The position numbers were made by a program, and so were the translations under genes. DNA of 64,000 nucleotides from Tipula vernalis (Eukaryota; Arthropoda; Insecta; Diptera; Tipulidae): contig OY282558.1 of NCBI GenBank assembly GCA_958295665.1, forward strand, positions 16,863,409-16,927,408. Reading direction: 5' to 3'. Each line of letters starts with the position of its first letter. Position 1 is the first letter of the stretch. The notes beneath the pieces are model-generated. The model made no database searches. It was not told the DNA's origin and was given only the letters and a program-made list of their open reading frames with translations. This document shows positions 46,961 to 58,258 of the stretch, piece by piece.

Positions 46961-48680
46961 TTAGTTGGAGAGTAAATTTAATCAAAAAGAGAATTATGTT
47001 TTTGTGGTTTTAAGTATATTGCGGAGGGGCTTACTGTCTTGTTCGAAATTTAATTTCTATACCAAATTAGGTATTTTCTACACCCAACTAATTTGAATTT
47101 TTATTTATTCGACACGAGACGTCTCCATAAAATCTACTATAGTTTTTGGTAAAATTTTATTTTAAAATTAAAGTGGGGTTTCTGTATGATGAGGGAATTT
47201 CTTTTTATATTATAATGTGATTTCTGAGAAAGGAAGATACAAATTTAAAATTACAATAGAAATATTTTTAATTTCAAAATAAACAACAAGTCTTTATAAA
47301 ACAAATTTAAATTAAAACTAAATACTCTTGACAATGGAAATTAAAATTAAAATTTAAGAAAAGATTTAAATTTTAAATTAACATATTATTTCTACAAAGG
47401 AGAGATTTGATTATAATATTTGAATAAATTTTCTGTGAAAGCAAGATTTCGTTTGAAAAATAAAATTTACTTTTAGAGAAAGGAATTTCTGAAAAATTAA
47501 AGTTTAATTATAGAATTTAATTAAGGATATTAACTTAGAAATAATTTATTAAGAAATATGTTTAATTTTTAAGTATTGTAGAAGAGGGAGATTTAGATTT
47601 AAAATTAAATAATTAATAATAAATTTTAATTATTAAATTGTAATTATTAATAAATTAATACTTAAATAGAAAAAATTCTGGAAAAGGGACACTTATTTAT
47701 TAAACTAGAATGGAATTGGAAAGAAAGATTTTATTTTAAAATATTCTTCCAAATGAAGATTAATTTTAAAAACTACATGGGAATTTCTTGGAAAAGAATT
47801 CTGGAACATTGAGATTTAATTGTAAAATTTGAATAGAAATTTCTGGAATAATTAGATCCGGTTTAAAAGTATTCTGAAATAGTAGATGTTTTCAAAGTTA
47901 GATTTAAAGTTCCTGAAAAAAATGTGTTAGATTTAAAATTAAAACAGAAATTTTCTAATTTTAAAATATTCCGGAAAAAGACTTGAATTTCTGAAAATTG
48001 ATGGTTTAGTACTGTCAAAAATTGAAAGGATATTTTATGAAAGATTTATGGGGATATTTAAAATAATACGATATGGGTTTAATGAGTATATTGCTTTGAT
48101 ACAATAAAATATCACACATATCGTATTCTTACTCCTACATTCTATTTATTCTATTAATTTAGTCGTCTTAACACTACATTTGCAAGTTATGAAACGATTT
48201 GATTAAAATATTTTTGAAAATGCAGGTTACACTCTAAAATGGACTTAACCAGAATACGCTTAGAACGAGAATTGTTCAATTCCAATGATACTAGTAATAT
48301 TCGGTATTTATCGAGCATCCCCCACAGCAAATTGCCAATAGGCTAGTCAGTCGTATTTATTTATTTATTGTACATACATATTTTCAAAAAAACTTCAACC
48401 TATCGGGGTATAACCAATTTACAGAGTTATCATTAATCCCCTAGAAATTTTAAAAATAGAAGCTATAATAGCACTGATGGATTATGTTCCAAAAAATATA
48501 ATAGCATTATTGGATTGGGAAAATTAAATCAATTTTAATGGCTGGGCTGTGGTATCTTGTGTTATTCTATAAAGCTGCCTTTTTATAGTTATTTTTATGT
48601 TTAATGTTCTTCTCTTCAAAAACCATTGTGAATGAGCTTCTTGCTCAAAATAAATTGTATAACTTGGGGTTGTTCTTTAA
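46961..48680. repeat. AT-rich region with degenerate repeats
   Basis: From about 47150 to 48060 variants of AGATTTAAATTTAAAATTA and GAAATTTCTGGAA recur every 40-70 bases, giving a decayed, irregular tandem array. No open frame of note. The rest (48060-48680) has no feature I can assign. Confidence 0.45.
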
Positions 48681-48684
48681 TAAA

Positions 48685-49215
48685 TAAACAATTTGTGTCC
48701 GATGGGAACGTGAATGTTACCATTATGGACTCATAATTTTTTATTTTGCTTGTTTATTCTCTCTGAAATTTTATAAATTTACTGTTTTATTTTAGTAAGA
48801 ATAGTGTCCAACAGGTGTCCAATATGTGCCCTATAATAATATTCTACTGTATTTTGATATACATAAAATCATCTCTTTCCATTTTCTTTTTATTTTCGTT
48901 TCGTCAATTGTATTTACAGGTAAAAATTGTGTCGACCTTGTATCCAACTTGTGTCTAATTTTTTGATCTTTTGCCTTTTATTTTCTATTTTAATTTGCTG
49001 TTCAATCTGTAAACCGATGAAGACTCATAATGGTTTCATTCGAGTTTTAGATTTTGTGGTAAAAGTGTCTTAAAATTTAAAGTATTTTAACGTGTTTTCG
49101 GTTAATTTAAAATTAATTAATTAATTAATACCTATATATCTATATAACTATTTAAAAAACCAGGTAAGTGATTTTGTTTTAGTTAAAAAAAAAGTGTCCG
49201 ACATTTTTGAATTGG
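48685..49215. repeat. subterminal GTGTCC-type repeats of the CACTA-like element
   Basis: GTGTCC(A/G)A or close variants occur near 48696, 48806, 48820, 48928-48952 and 49194, all in one orientation. Inverse forms (GACACA, GGACACA, GGGCACACA) lie at 61668, 61711 and 62019 beyond the BEL insertion. Clustered subterminal repeats facing inward are a CACTA-type trait. Exact element ends were not found. Confidence 0.4.
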
Positions 49216-49379
49216 TTGAGGTTATGTTTCGTCCATCATATGTGTTCGTCAATGGAAACATTATTTTTTTATGTTGTGTAATTTTTTAAAATATACATTT
49301 CTAAGAATTCTAACAATTAGTAAACATTAATATTTACTGATTAGTGATAGATTGCAGATTGCAACGATTTTTCATTATC

Positions 49380-50860
49380 GGTGAACTTTGTAAGTCAAAT
49401 ATGTCCTACAAAAACATTTTAGATGTTTCTGAGCGATCTAAAAAAAGACGTTTCTACGCGAGAAATGTTACGCATTTAACGCATAATGATGCTCATCAAC
49501 CACCACAAACCATCACAGGAGAAGCAAGCGGGTTGATAGATAATCAAAATATTCTAACTGAATTAGAATCAGATATCGAATGTGAATAAGTCTAATAAAA
49601 TTATGAATTTTTTTAAATGTTGGGCGATAAAACACAACATAACTGGCAGGGCAACAGACGAGCTACTCGTGTTTTTAAAAAGTAATAGATACCCGGATAT
49701 TCCGAAAACCTGTAAAACTTTACTTAAAACTCCTGTCAGAAGGGACATTTTGACAATGGACTCTGGAAATTTCAATTATCTGGATATAATTTAGATAGTT
49801 ATTTAAATTCCATAAAAACTCTTCCGGTCGAAATAATGCTTAATTTCAATGTTGACGGTGTTCCAATTGCCAAAAGCAATCGCAACTGTTTTTGGTTAAT
49901 TTTATGTCAAACAAAAAATTTAGAAATTTATTTTTGTTGTGGCTGTATATCATAGCACTGTTAAGCCAAATGATTTTAACGAGTTCTTGCGGCCTTTGGT
50001 TGATGAAATACATGTTTTAGAGCAAACGTATATTTTTAAAGACAAGGCTATTAAAATATCATCTGGACTATTTATTTGTGATGTCCCAGCCAAAGCGAGC
50101 ATAACTGGTATTAAATCGCATACTGGTTATTTCGGATGTAGTAGATTCATTCGCACAAATGAATTATTTCGATCTAAAATTGATAAATACCATCATAATT
50201 CTACATCAGTATTAACAGAACTGGATATCGATATGATTAACCAATTCCCGCTGGACTATCTCCATGTTGAATGTTTAGGTGTAATGAAAAAGTTTTTAAA
50301 TATATGGATAAATAGACATCCACCACATATTCTACAGAATCGCGATATAATGCAAGTCTCGTCACCCTTAGTAGACTTATCATTTACGCAACCATCATGA
50401 TTTTAAAGAAAAATTCGACCACTTACGGATTTCGGATATTTTAAAGGATCAGAGTACCGAACGTTTTTAATTTATTCAGCACCATTTGTTTTAAAAGACA
50501 TTTTATCTTAAGAGAAGTATAACTACATACTATTACTGCATGTTGCCATTCGTATGTGTTTAAATGGAATGTGTACCGAAAAACCAAAAATGGTTAAGGA
50601 CATTTTGAAATTATTTGTACAAGAGACAGGATGAATTTACGGCAACGAAAATATTTCGTATAATGTCCATTCATAATTCCATATTCCGGATGATGTATTG
50701 CGGAATGGAGGTTTGGATAGTTACAGTGCTTTTCCTTTTGAAAGTCATATGTTTTATATAAAATCCCTCTTACGTAAAAAAAATGAACAGCTGGCACAGA
50801 TATGTAACCGATTAGTTGAACATGCTAATATATTGACAATATAAAACCGAACAAAAGTGC
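49380..50860 (+). pseudogene. CACTA/EnSpm-like transposase, broken
   Basis: Conserved blocks occur in order across several frames. MSYKNILDVSERSKKRR is near 49400. WAIKHNITGRATDELLVFL and IPKTCKTLLKTP are at 49622-49735. HSTVKPNDFNEFLRPLVDE is at 49949-50005, and CDVPAKASITGIKSHTGYFG with C at 50089-50150. FPLDYLHVECLGVMKKFL is at about 50245-50300. Then come SEYRTFLIYSAPFVLKDIL (about 50450-50510) and YNYILLLHVAIRM (50520-50560). Near 50635-50800 stand NENISYNVHS, then FHIPDDVLRNGGLDSYSAFP and LLRKKNEQLAQICNR. This series matches animal CACTA/EnSpm transposases. Stops and at least three frameshifts interrupt it. Confidence 0.65.
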
Positions 50861-51409
50861 AATTGTTACCTGGTTTAAAAAAAATGTTTAATAATTAAGG
50901 CGAAGTTATATATTTTGAACTGAATCTTAAAAACATGAGAATTAATTCTGGCTCTAGGAATCAATGGATTTTAACGAAACAAAAAAATAGTGTGCAGTTC
51001 ATTCATGCTGAAAAGATCAATCATAAAATAAGGTTAGGTATATGGTTCAGAAATTTGCGGAAAAGAAAATTTTTATAATTTACCTATACAATCTAGTAAT
51101 TTAGATATTTATAAGACAAAAAAAAGGATCCAATGTATTGGCCTATAAATGTAATTGGATTCAAATTTTTCATGATGGAGCATACAAGTTATTATGTTTT
51201 CTTACCAATCTTACATTCGGAGTAAGCCACTCCAATGTACTTCAAAGCTAATTGAATAAGGAGCAGATTCCAAAGTTTTAAGGTAAGAGTCAGAAATCAT
51301 GTCAGTTAAATATTATTTATGTGTAATTTTTAAATGTGTAGATCGTTAATCTAATTCCGTCTTATGTGTAAACATTAATAAAGTTAAACTGTTATATTAT
51401 GATTCACAG

Positions 51410-51745
51410 ATGTATATGATTGTAGAAACGGTTTTTTCGGATGGCGGTTTGTAAGTCGTAACAGTGCTAGATCATGGGATAGAAAATGATAAATTATATT
51501 GGCCGTTGATGAAATTATACCCAAGAGCAATTAAGTACGGATATAACAAAGATGAATCCTGGGAATATTTTACTTTTAAATTACTAGCTTCAAACATAGG
51601 TATTTATTTTAATGTCTACTGTATATTTAAGTAATAGGTGCATAAAATATAATCAAAAATTTCTATTTCTTCTTTTAGAAACATATTCAGAGGCCAAAAA
51701 AAGGAGCGAATGTTTAGTAAGCACCACCAAAATGCCTACTTTATT
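51410..51745 (+). pseudogene. second gene of the CACTA-like element (DUF4806-like N-terminal region)
   Basis: Reads MIVETVFSDGGL, a stop, VVTVLDHGIENDKLYWPL, then KDESWEYFTFKLLASNI. A GT...AG intron (about 51599-51678) is followed by ETYSEAKKRSE (51680-51710) and a stop near 51748. The pattern of a V-V-E strand, an L-x-Y-W-P block, a W-x-x-x-x-x-K-x-L-A strand and a Y-x-E-A-x-K-K helix is that of the N-terminal domain of animal DUF4806-containing proteins, which are often found with CACTA-like elements. Function unknown. One stop suggests decay. Confidence 0.5.
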
Positions 51746-51759
51746 ATGAACACATAATT

Positions 51760-51764
51760 ATGTA
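51760..51764. repeat. BEL target duplication ATGTA, left
   Basis: ATGTA directly precedes the TG of the left LTR and is repeated at 61547-61551. Five bases is the usual BEL/Pao duplication length. Confidence 0.9.
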
Positions 51765-52101
51765 TGAAAAACTCAAGCCTCTGCTTTGAATTTGTGGGAG
51801 TATTAGCCTGGTTACCAGGAAAGGGCCAAGCGAATACTCGAGAGAACTTTTAATTAAACTAGTTTAGCGTTCGTTTTAATTCTGCTTTATTTTACCATAT
51901 TCCGTGCTATTTATACAAAATGTGATACATTCTACACTACATTCTACATTCTATATGTTATGTGTGTACAGAATATATACATAACATATACTAATTTTCT
52001 CACATTATCAAAAAGTGCAAAAAATATAATTTATATACAAAATGCATATTGAGCATTTTGAGATAACATAATTTTAAAACCTGTTGATCCGTGATTCAAC
52101 A
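51765..52101 (-). repeat. BEL 3' LTR
   Basis: 337 bp, beginning TGAAAAACTC and ending GTGATTCAACA on the plus strand. It differs from the other LTR at two positions that I could see (GTGTGTAC against GTATGTAC, and AAAATATAAT against AAAAGATAAT), so about 99.4 percent identity. Contains TATTTATAC and AATAT-rich stretches; promoter details are unclear. Confidence 0.92.
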
Positions 52102-52117
52102 TACTCCCGCCTCTCAC
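52102..52117 (-). promoter_or_regulatory. polypurine tract of the BEL element
   Basis: On the minus strand GAGAGGCGGGAGTA lies directly before the TG of the 3' LTR, as expected for the plus-strand primer. One pyrimidine interrupts it, and TA separates it from the LTR. Confidence 0.65.
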
Positions 52118-52122
52118 AATGT

Positions 52123-55100
52123 TTATACAATTCTGTCAGCCGAGCCTGGAAGTGGAGAAGAAGGTCTTTTGGGTATCCGTCTTCCCCTTATTTTGCATGT
52201 AATCCAGCTGATTCCTATAGCTAAGCAACTCCAAAATATCACGTGAATCATCGTATAATGGTGAACGTGATGAATGTTCTGATGGATAGGTAGTACTTTC
52301 TTCTCCCTCAACTCATTCAACTGGTCCTCCAGCTCAGTTGTTTCTGGTGTAGTCAACAAGTTTAAATCGTTGTGAGCCATGTTCTTCTTTATCGATGTAA
52401 CCAAATCGTGCAAATTATGGGCACCATGCATTAAATGTGCTGTTTCATATAAAATTTTTTTGATGCTATGCTGAGCGGTCCCTATGGCAATAATTTGAAT
52501 ATTGGCGTCTCGTAACACACAGCCGGCTTCGATTTCTACTATACCGGAACCACGAAAGATGTAAGGCTGTATTCTGGAATCACATATGACATCAACAGTA
52601 GTTTCGTTTGGTACCACAAGTATCCACTGATTTAGGACATGAAGTTTAATCCAATGGTTGGTAGCGTTTATTGTTCTAATGTTGCATGTTGTGTCTAACC
52701 CGTCCTTCCGTTGCAAAATGGCTATCTCACATTGATTAGGGTCATTCAGGGAATTAATAGGTGACACTTCACACAAAAATTGCTTATGTTGGAACATATG
52801 GCATCGGTTTACATCTTCTTTTGTCATCAACGCGAAATGTTCGCGCCGATTGTCCATGGCCAAATAGTCAGTTGAAGGGACAATGTGTGACTGCGTGTTT
52901 CCATGAGCAATATCTGGTACAGGAATTATAGCTATAAGCGTATAATCCCATGCAAACGAAAGTGGTATTATGATTTCAATTCTTACATACTTCTGGGTTA
53001 CTCGGCTGCGTACGGTCATACTTTGGTACACATGACGGAGGTCATGAATATTGTGGCCCGGAAGAGTAACGGTTGTTGGCACGTGTTGTCGGATCACTTG
53101 CAGCTCTTCTTCTAGCTGAGTTGGTGTAAGTATGGACGGGTGCAGAATGTCTTGATGAACATGATGAACCACGTCAAGTAAGCCTTGCTGTGTATCCTCA
53201 AGGCTCTTAAGCACTAAAGTCACTTCAAGCAAGTTTATAAACACTGAGCGCACTCTATCTTCATATGTTCTATATTCCTGTAGCAGCATCATATCCTGTC
53301 GCAGACGATGTTGTTCCTTGATTAAGTTGTTTATCGCTGTGATGGTAAGGTTGGAGTTATGTCTCACTAACTTTACGGTGGTATCTATTACGCTTGTTTG
53401 ATTTTTTATCAGAACCAATAGATGATTCTCGTTGTTGCCAATTGCCTCAAACTGAGCCTCGTATATTTCAGCTTCACGCTGACTAAGAACTCCGAACATG
53501 TCCCCTAGTACCAGGCCGACGGTATCTCCGAAGCCGCGTTTTACCCGTCTCCGATCCTGATTGCTTTCAAACAATAGCACATTATCTGCGATCAAATTAT
53601 TGTATTGCCATAGGAGTTGTTGGAGCATGATGTTACAACTTAGATTAAGCTCCGCGCACACCGTTGTTAACTCGGTGTGAGCTTGCTTAAAATTCTCAAT
53701 TTCATCCCAGTAGCTGCTCAGGTTGTAATGAACTACTAATGTCCATCTCATTGCCACAATTTCGAGCTTGCCTAATTCCTCGAAATGTATTCCGGTGGAC
53801 TTGTTGAATGGAGTAATCCGGATGTCTGCTTGTGCTAACCCCAGAAGGCAGCAAAAAGAGAAAATTGTAAGAGCTACTTGGTTTGCTCTACCTAGCTTTG
53901 CTCGTCGCTGAGGTTGTTGCCTAGGAGCAGCGTTGTTACTGCTAGGTAATGCGTTGCTGACTTTTTCTTGTCTAGGAGCTGCGCTGTTACTGCTAGCGGA
54001 GCCGTTGTCAATATATGGTGCAGGTGCTGCATCACTAAGTTCTTTCTCAATCGGAAGTTTGCATAAATTGACAATTGGTCTTTTGTATGTCGCATCCTGG
54101 CATTTAATTGTTGCGACTCTAACTATGTCATCCCTGCCAGCATGAACCTCAAGAACACGTCCCAATTTCCATCGAGTGGCAGGTAGCTGATCATCTTTTA
54201 ATAGTACTAGATCGTGTACTTTTAGATTGGGTTGGACATTTTTCCATTTATACCGCTGTTGTAGTTGGTGAATGTACTCGGATGACCAGCGTTTCCAATA
54301 TTGTTGTACCATTTGTTCAATCATGAACCATCTTGAATTTAACCCAATGGCTTCGATGCTCGCAGATGGTGGCGCCTTGAGTGAATCACCGATAAGAAAA
54401 TGCCCTGGTGTTAGTGCTGTTAGATCAGAAGGATCATTTGAAAGTGCTATTAATGGCCTGGAGTTGAGACATGCCTCGATTTGGCTGGTTACCGTGTACA
54501 GTTCTTCAAATGTTAATGTGGATTCTCTTACAACCCTCTTGAGATGGAATTTTACTGATTTTATTCCTGCTTCCCAAATGCCTCCGAAGTGAGGAGCATG
54601 AGGTGGTATGAAATGCCAGTTAGTACCATCAACAGCTATCATAGCGGCGATGTCGGTTGGTAGTGATTTTATGGCGGTGTGATGATTCTTCTTTAATACA
54701 GCATCAGCTCCAACGAAATAAGTTCCGTTGTCGGAGTAAATATCCGTGCATAAGCCTCGTCTGGACACGAATCGTTTGTAGGCGGCAATGAATGCTGCTG
54801 TTGTTAAGCAGCTAACTATCTCGATAAGAATAGCTTTTGTTACCATGCATATGAATAGAGCTATGTATCCTTTATATGACTTGTAACCTCTTCCTCTAGT
54901 TGTCCTTAATTGGGTGGGACCAGCATAGTCGATTCCTGTTTTTGCGAATGATCTTCCTGGCTGAACCCTAGCTGCTGGTAAGATGCCCATTAGTTGATCC
55001 GATATGTGTTGTTTGTAGCGGAAACATTTTAGACATTTTCGCACTACATTGCGGACAGCACGCTTACCATCTATAACCCAGTATTTGTTTCTTAAGTGTG

Positions 55101-56151
55101 CTAAAGTCAACTGAGTACCACCGTGCATCGTGTTACGGTGGGTTTCTTCAATGATTCGTAGTGTGATAATATTATGGCTGTCCAAAATGATCGGATATCG
55201 GCTGGTGGCTGGAAGATCTGCGTTTCGTAAACGCCCATTTACACGTAACAGGCCGTCATCGCCTGACATTGGGTTCAATGACGCAAGCCTGCTTTTGTTG
55301 TTAATTTTTCTTGCAAACTTGAGGCAGAGAACTTCATCATGAAAATCTTGTTCTTGCATGATTCTGAGGATTGTAGTTTCCGCGTCCTGGAGTTCTTGAT
55401 TTGATGGCACTTCATTCCATTGGTTTGCAAGTTTATTACGATTAATGAAACGTTTACAGTACGCGATGATCCGTTTCAATTTGTTGATGTTGGAATGGCG
55501 CTTGAATAGTGCTGCAAACGGGTTGGCTTCTTTTACTGCGATGAATGCTTGCACGACCTTTTCCTCTAAGTCATTTGGTTCTAATACCACCAGGTTTTCT
55601 GGTGTAGGTGTATCTGATATTACCTCGTTTTGAAGAAAGTCAGGTCCCTTCCACCAGAAATGGTTGTTTGCCAGCGCCAGTGGAGTTGTTCCACGTGATG
55701 CTATGTCCGCCGGGTTGTCACTTGACTTCACATGATTCCATGTTGTTGTTGGTAACATACTATTTATAGCCGATACTCTATTTGCCACAAATGTTTGGAA
55801 CCGGTTTGGTTCCCCCTTTATCCAACACAATGTAATTGTTGAATCGGACCAGGCATACGTTTTGACGTTATTGAGTCCCATAGCACTCTGAACATGATTC
55901 ATCAGTTTTGCCAATAGCAATGCTGCGTTTAACTCAAGACGTGGAATTGGCAGCTTTGTTTTGATAGGGGCCACTCGTGTTTTTGACATTAATAAGTTTG
56001 TGGTAATGTTGCCCATACTGTCGATGTTTCGGCAATATACCACGGCAGCGTATGCCATCTCTGATGCATCTGCAAATCCATGAAGCTCAACTGATGACTC
56101 CCTCGTTATACCAATCCATCGAGGAATTGCAATCTCCATCATTATTGACAT
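52123..56151 (-). CDS. BEL RNase H, integrase and Env-like glycoprotein in one open frame
   Basis: 1342 codons. Residues 22-155: RNase H (HGFADAS, WSDSTITLCW, NPADIASRG). Residues 338-376: integrase zinc domain (H338, H343, C373, C376). Catalytic core: D408 in GIDYAGP, D474 in YSDNGTYF, and E527 in GGIWEAG as the likely third acid; C-terminal integrase domain to about 700. Residues 759-775 are a hydrophobic signal-like segment. Then an Env-like ectodomain with N-glycosylation sites (NLS, NKS), a furin-type RRVKR site at 868-872 followed by a glycine-rich fusion-peptide-like stretch, heptad-like helices, and a membrane anchor at about 1301-1319 with a basic tail. The pattern resembles insect baculovirus F/errantivirus Env proteins. 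The Met at 56151 is likely internal, since the frame extends upstream to the TAA at 56233. Domain calls are by motif; the Env call is by architecture. Confidence 0.85.
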   Translation of the reverse strand: MSIMMEIAIPRWIGITRESSVELHGFADASEMAYAAVVYCRNIDSMGNITTNLLMSKTRVAPIKTKLPIPRLELNAALLLAKLMNHVQSAMGLNNVKTYAWSDSTITLCWIKGEPNRFQTFVANRVSAINSMLPTTTWNHVKSSDNPADIASRGTTPLALANNHFWWKGPDFLQNEVISDTPTPENLVVLEPNDLEEKVVQAFIAVKEANPFAALFKRHSNINKLKRIIAYCKRFINRNKLANQWNEVPSNQELQDAETTILRIMQEQDFHDEVLCLKFARKINNKSRLASLNPMSGDDGLLRVNGRLRNADLPATSRYPIILDSHNIITLRIIEETHRNTMHGGTQLTLAHLRNKYWVIDGKRAVRNVVRKCLKCFRYKQHISDQLMGILPAARVQPGRSFAKTGIDYAGPTQLRTTRGRGYKSYKGYIALFICMVTKAILIEIVSCLTTAAFIAAYKRFVSRRGLCTDIYSDNGTYFVGADAVLKKNHHTAIKSLPTDIAAMIAVDGTNWHFIPPHAPHFGGIWEAGIKSVKFHLKRVVRESTLTFEELYTVTSQIEACLNSRPLIALSNDPSDLTALTPGHFLIGDSLKAPPSASIEAIGLNSRWFMIEQMVQQYWKRWSSEYIHQLQQRYKWKNVQPNLKVHDLVLLKDDQLPATRWKLGRVLEVHAGRDDIVRVATIKCQDATYKRPIVNLCKLPIEKELSDAAPAPYIDNGSASSNSAAPRQEKVSNALPSSNNAAPRQQPQRRAKLGRANQVALTIFSFCCLLGLAQADIRITPFNKSTGIHFEELGKLEIVAMRWTLVVHYNLSSYWDEIENFKQAHTELTTVCAELNLSCNIMLQQLLWQYNNLIADNVLLFESNQDRRRVKRGFGDTVGLVLGDMFGVLSQREAEIYEAQFEAIGNNENHLLVLIKNQTSVIDTTVKLVRHNSNLTITAINNLIKEQHRLRQDMMLLQEYRTYEDRVRSVFINLLEVTLVLKSLEDTQQGLLDVVHHVHQDILHPSILTPTQLEEELQVIRQHVPTTVTLPGHNIHDLRHVYQSMTVRSRVTQKYVRIEIIIPLSFAWDYTLIAIIPVPDIAHGNTQSHIVPSTDYLAMDNRREHFALMTKEDVNRCHMFQHKQFLCEVSPINSLNDPNQCEIAILQRKDGLDTTCNIRTINATNHWIKLHVLNQWILVVPNETTVDVICDSRIQPYIFRGSGIVEIEAGCVLRDANIQIIAIGTAQHSIKKILYETAHLMHGAHNLHDLVTSIKKNMAHNDLNLLTTPETTELEDQLNELREKKVLPIHQNIHHVHHYTMIHVIFWSCLAIGISWITCKIRGRRIPKRPSSPLPGSADRIV

Positions 56152-56232
56152 CTCCTCTTTGTACTTAACCCAGCTAGTATTTAATGTTGCTGGTAATGAT
56201 TCATCCCAATCTATTCCAATTCTCCAAGCTTC

Positions 56233-56976
56233 TTACATCATCAGTTTGGCCGTGATGGTTATTGGTGATAGCCATCCTATGGGGTCGAATAATTTTGAGG
56301 AATCTGATAACAATGAACGCTTTGTTGGATTGCAATCGGATAGATGCAATTCGGATACATCGAACTTAAAAACGTCCACAAGGGGATGATATATTATCCC
56401 TAAGGTTTTGACGGAATCATTTAGCTTGATTGATAGGTTGCCTGTACGATGTAATTCACTGGGAATATGATCCAGAACGTCCGCAGAATCTGAAGCCCAT
56501 TTCCTTAGAGTCATTCCGCCTAGCTCCGTGAGAGTCCTTAGCTGATTCACGGCCAAGATTATTTCCGCCTTGCTGTCACCTCCAGTTAAAAGATCATCTA
56601 CGTACAAATCTGATGATAGAATTTTAGCAGCGGTTGGATAGATACTGCTATTATCTTCTGCTAGTTTTAATAACGCTCTTACGGCTAAGAAGCTGGCAGC
56701 GGTGGTGCCATATGTAACAGTGTTTAGTCTGTAGGTGGCCATAGGTTTTGTTGGATCATTTCGCCATAATATGCGCTGAAAATCTCGATCCCGTTTATGA
56801 ATCCAAATTTGTCTGTACATTTTTTCGATATCAGCGGTTATGACGAATTTGTGTCTACGCCACCGGAGGAGAATGTCAACTAAGTCCTCTTGCAATTTTG
56901 GGCCAGTCATCATTAAATCATTTAGTGACACTCCCGTAGTTGTTTTTGCAGAAGCGTCGAAAACGAACCGGAGTTT
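56233..56976 (-). pseudogene. BEL reverse transcriptase
   Basis: Resumes after the insertion with KLRFVFDASAKTTTGVSLND. From the Met at 56931 it is open for 232 codons: TADIEKMYRQI (first catalytic Asp, residue 34), then YGTTAASFLAVRAL, then LYVDDLL (YVDD at residues 110-113), and the thumb region to SPITITAK. It ends at an in-frame TAA (56233-56235), after which the frame continues into the RNase H. All RT active-site residues are present. Confidence 0.88.
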
Positions 56977-56980
56977 GGTA
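56977..56980. repeat. target duplication GGTA, left
   Basis: Abuts the TG end of the LTR-like insertion; partner at 58259-58262. Four bases fits Gypsy-type integration. Confidence 0.85.
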
Positions 56981-58258
56981 TGTAACGGAATTAATTTACA
57001 ATTCCGTTACCAATCCAAACCATAATTCTCAAAACGACAAATCGGCATACACTTCGAGTTAAAACCTCAAAACGATATCACAAATAATATCGGTTATTAT
57101 CTCATTAAACGACCATGCCGAGATTCCACATTCTTTCTGTGTTTACGTCACTCCAATTACTGTATATGCTCATACGGTAGTTGAATAAACGTAAATACAA
57201 AAATAATGTAACACGATCCTTGTTTTTATGTAGATAAGAACAAATAATTTTCAAGGCAAAAGTGTAGCACGAGTAATGAACTTGGTTACTCGAAGCTACC
57301 GCTTAGTTTTGATGAATTTCATTTTTTCTTTCTTTTTTGTTGTTTTTGTACTTTGGTTTTTAACAAAAAAAAGGTACAACAACAAAAACCTATGAAAATT
57401 GCCATTATCGTCTTACCAATATATTTTGTTGTCATCGAAGTGCATAAATTTTGATGATGGCGATGTCACGTTGTCCATGTCACGTTGTTGGACATTTTTT
57501 ATGCACTTTTATGACGAATCGACAAGAAAAATTGGTATAAATAATGTAAATTTTTTTTTGAAAGAGGTCAGTCTTTTTGTGGCACCAAAAGGGGTGTTGG
57601 GAAAGTAAAAGCAGTAAAAAAAAAAAATTTTCAGTTGGAATAAAGTAGAATTTCAAAGTAATTTTGTGTTTTTTTGTATTTTTTTTGGCTGCTTTGTGGA
57701 GAACAACACTGGGTAAGTATTGGGTTCTTAAGAACCCGTTTAGACTGAAAGGAGCTTGGTTGGTTTGCCTCTATTGAGGCGGGAGCATCGTGTGCTTCGA
57801 CGCCATAGGCGTTGCACTCCCTTTCCAAACCAGCCACCTCCGAACGGTCGCAATAAACTAATTAACCAAAACTAGTCTCATACTAACCCGTGGGCTTGCT
57901 GCCCGAAATATTGCTGTTCCATTTATGTGTAGTTTAAGGTAGTCATGTTACCTTAAACAACACAATAAACAACCGCGGGCGCGGACCTTATTCAGGGCAT
58001 ATGAACCACTAATTTGGGTCCTTTTACATTATATGTCCTAACCCCAATTCCCTTCCTTGATGGCATGATGTCATCACTGTCCCTTTCCAAACAAATGATG
58101 CGGTAATCAAGATTACCACTGGTACACCCCAACCACCCACGACCAAGCTACCCCTACCAGACTGAGCTGCAGGTAGCTAAGCCGCAGGGGATGTAGCCAC
58201 CAGTGATAATAAATTCGAGAAGCGGGTTGCCTCAGCTAAGCTGAGGGAACTCGTTTCA
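56981..58258. mobile_element. LTR-like insertion in BEL pol (probable solo LTR)
   Basis: The 1278-bp insertion begins TGTAACGGAATTAATT and ends GAACTCGTTTCA, so it has TG...CA ends. It is flanked by GGTA on both sides (56977-56980 and 58259-58262). Removing it and one GGTA leaves BEL codons contiguous and in frame. No coding region inside. On the plus strand a TATAAAT box near 57536 and AATAAA at 57852 and 57964 fit U3-R-U5 order. The right third (57700-58250) is clearly richer in G+C than the window. It is not the same sequence as the LTR-like insertion at 29.1 kb, although both start TGTAAC and have 4-bp duplications. Confidence 0.8.

Larger units (their letters stand above)
49340..51764 (+). 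mobile_element. CACTA/EnSpm-like DNA transposon, left part
   Basis: Holds a transposase relic and a second gene, in the same orientation, and is cut at 51764 by the BEL element. The other side must continue from 61547. The 5-bp ATGTA at 51760-51764 is the BEL target duplication. Frames are broken in several places, so this is an inactive copy. Confidence 0.6.

Noticed and set aside
53892..55633. Plus-strand frames of 60-110 codons within the BEL pol region
   Set aside because: Shadows of the 1342-codon minus-strand frame with no motifs of their own.
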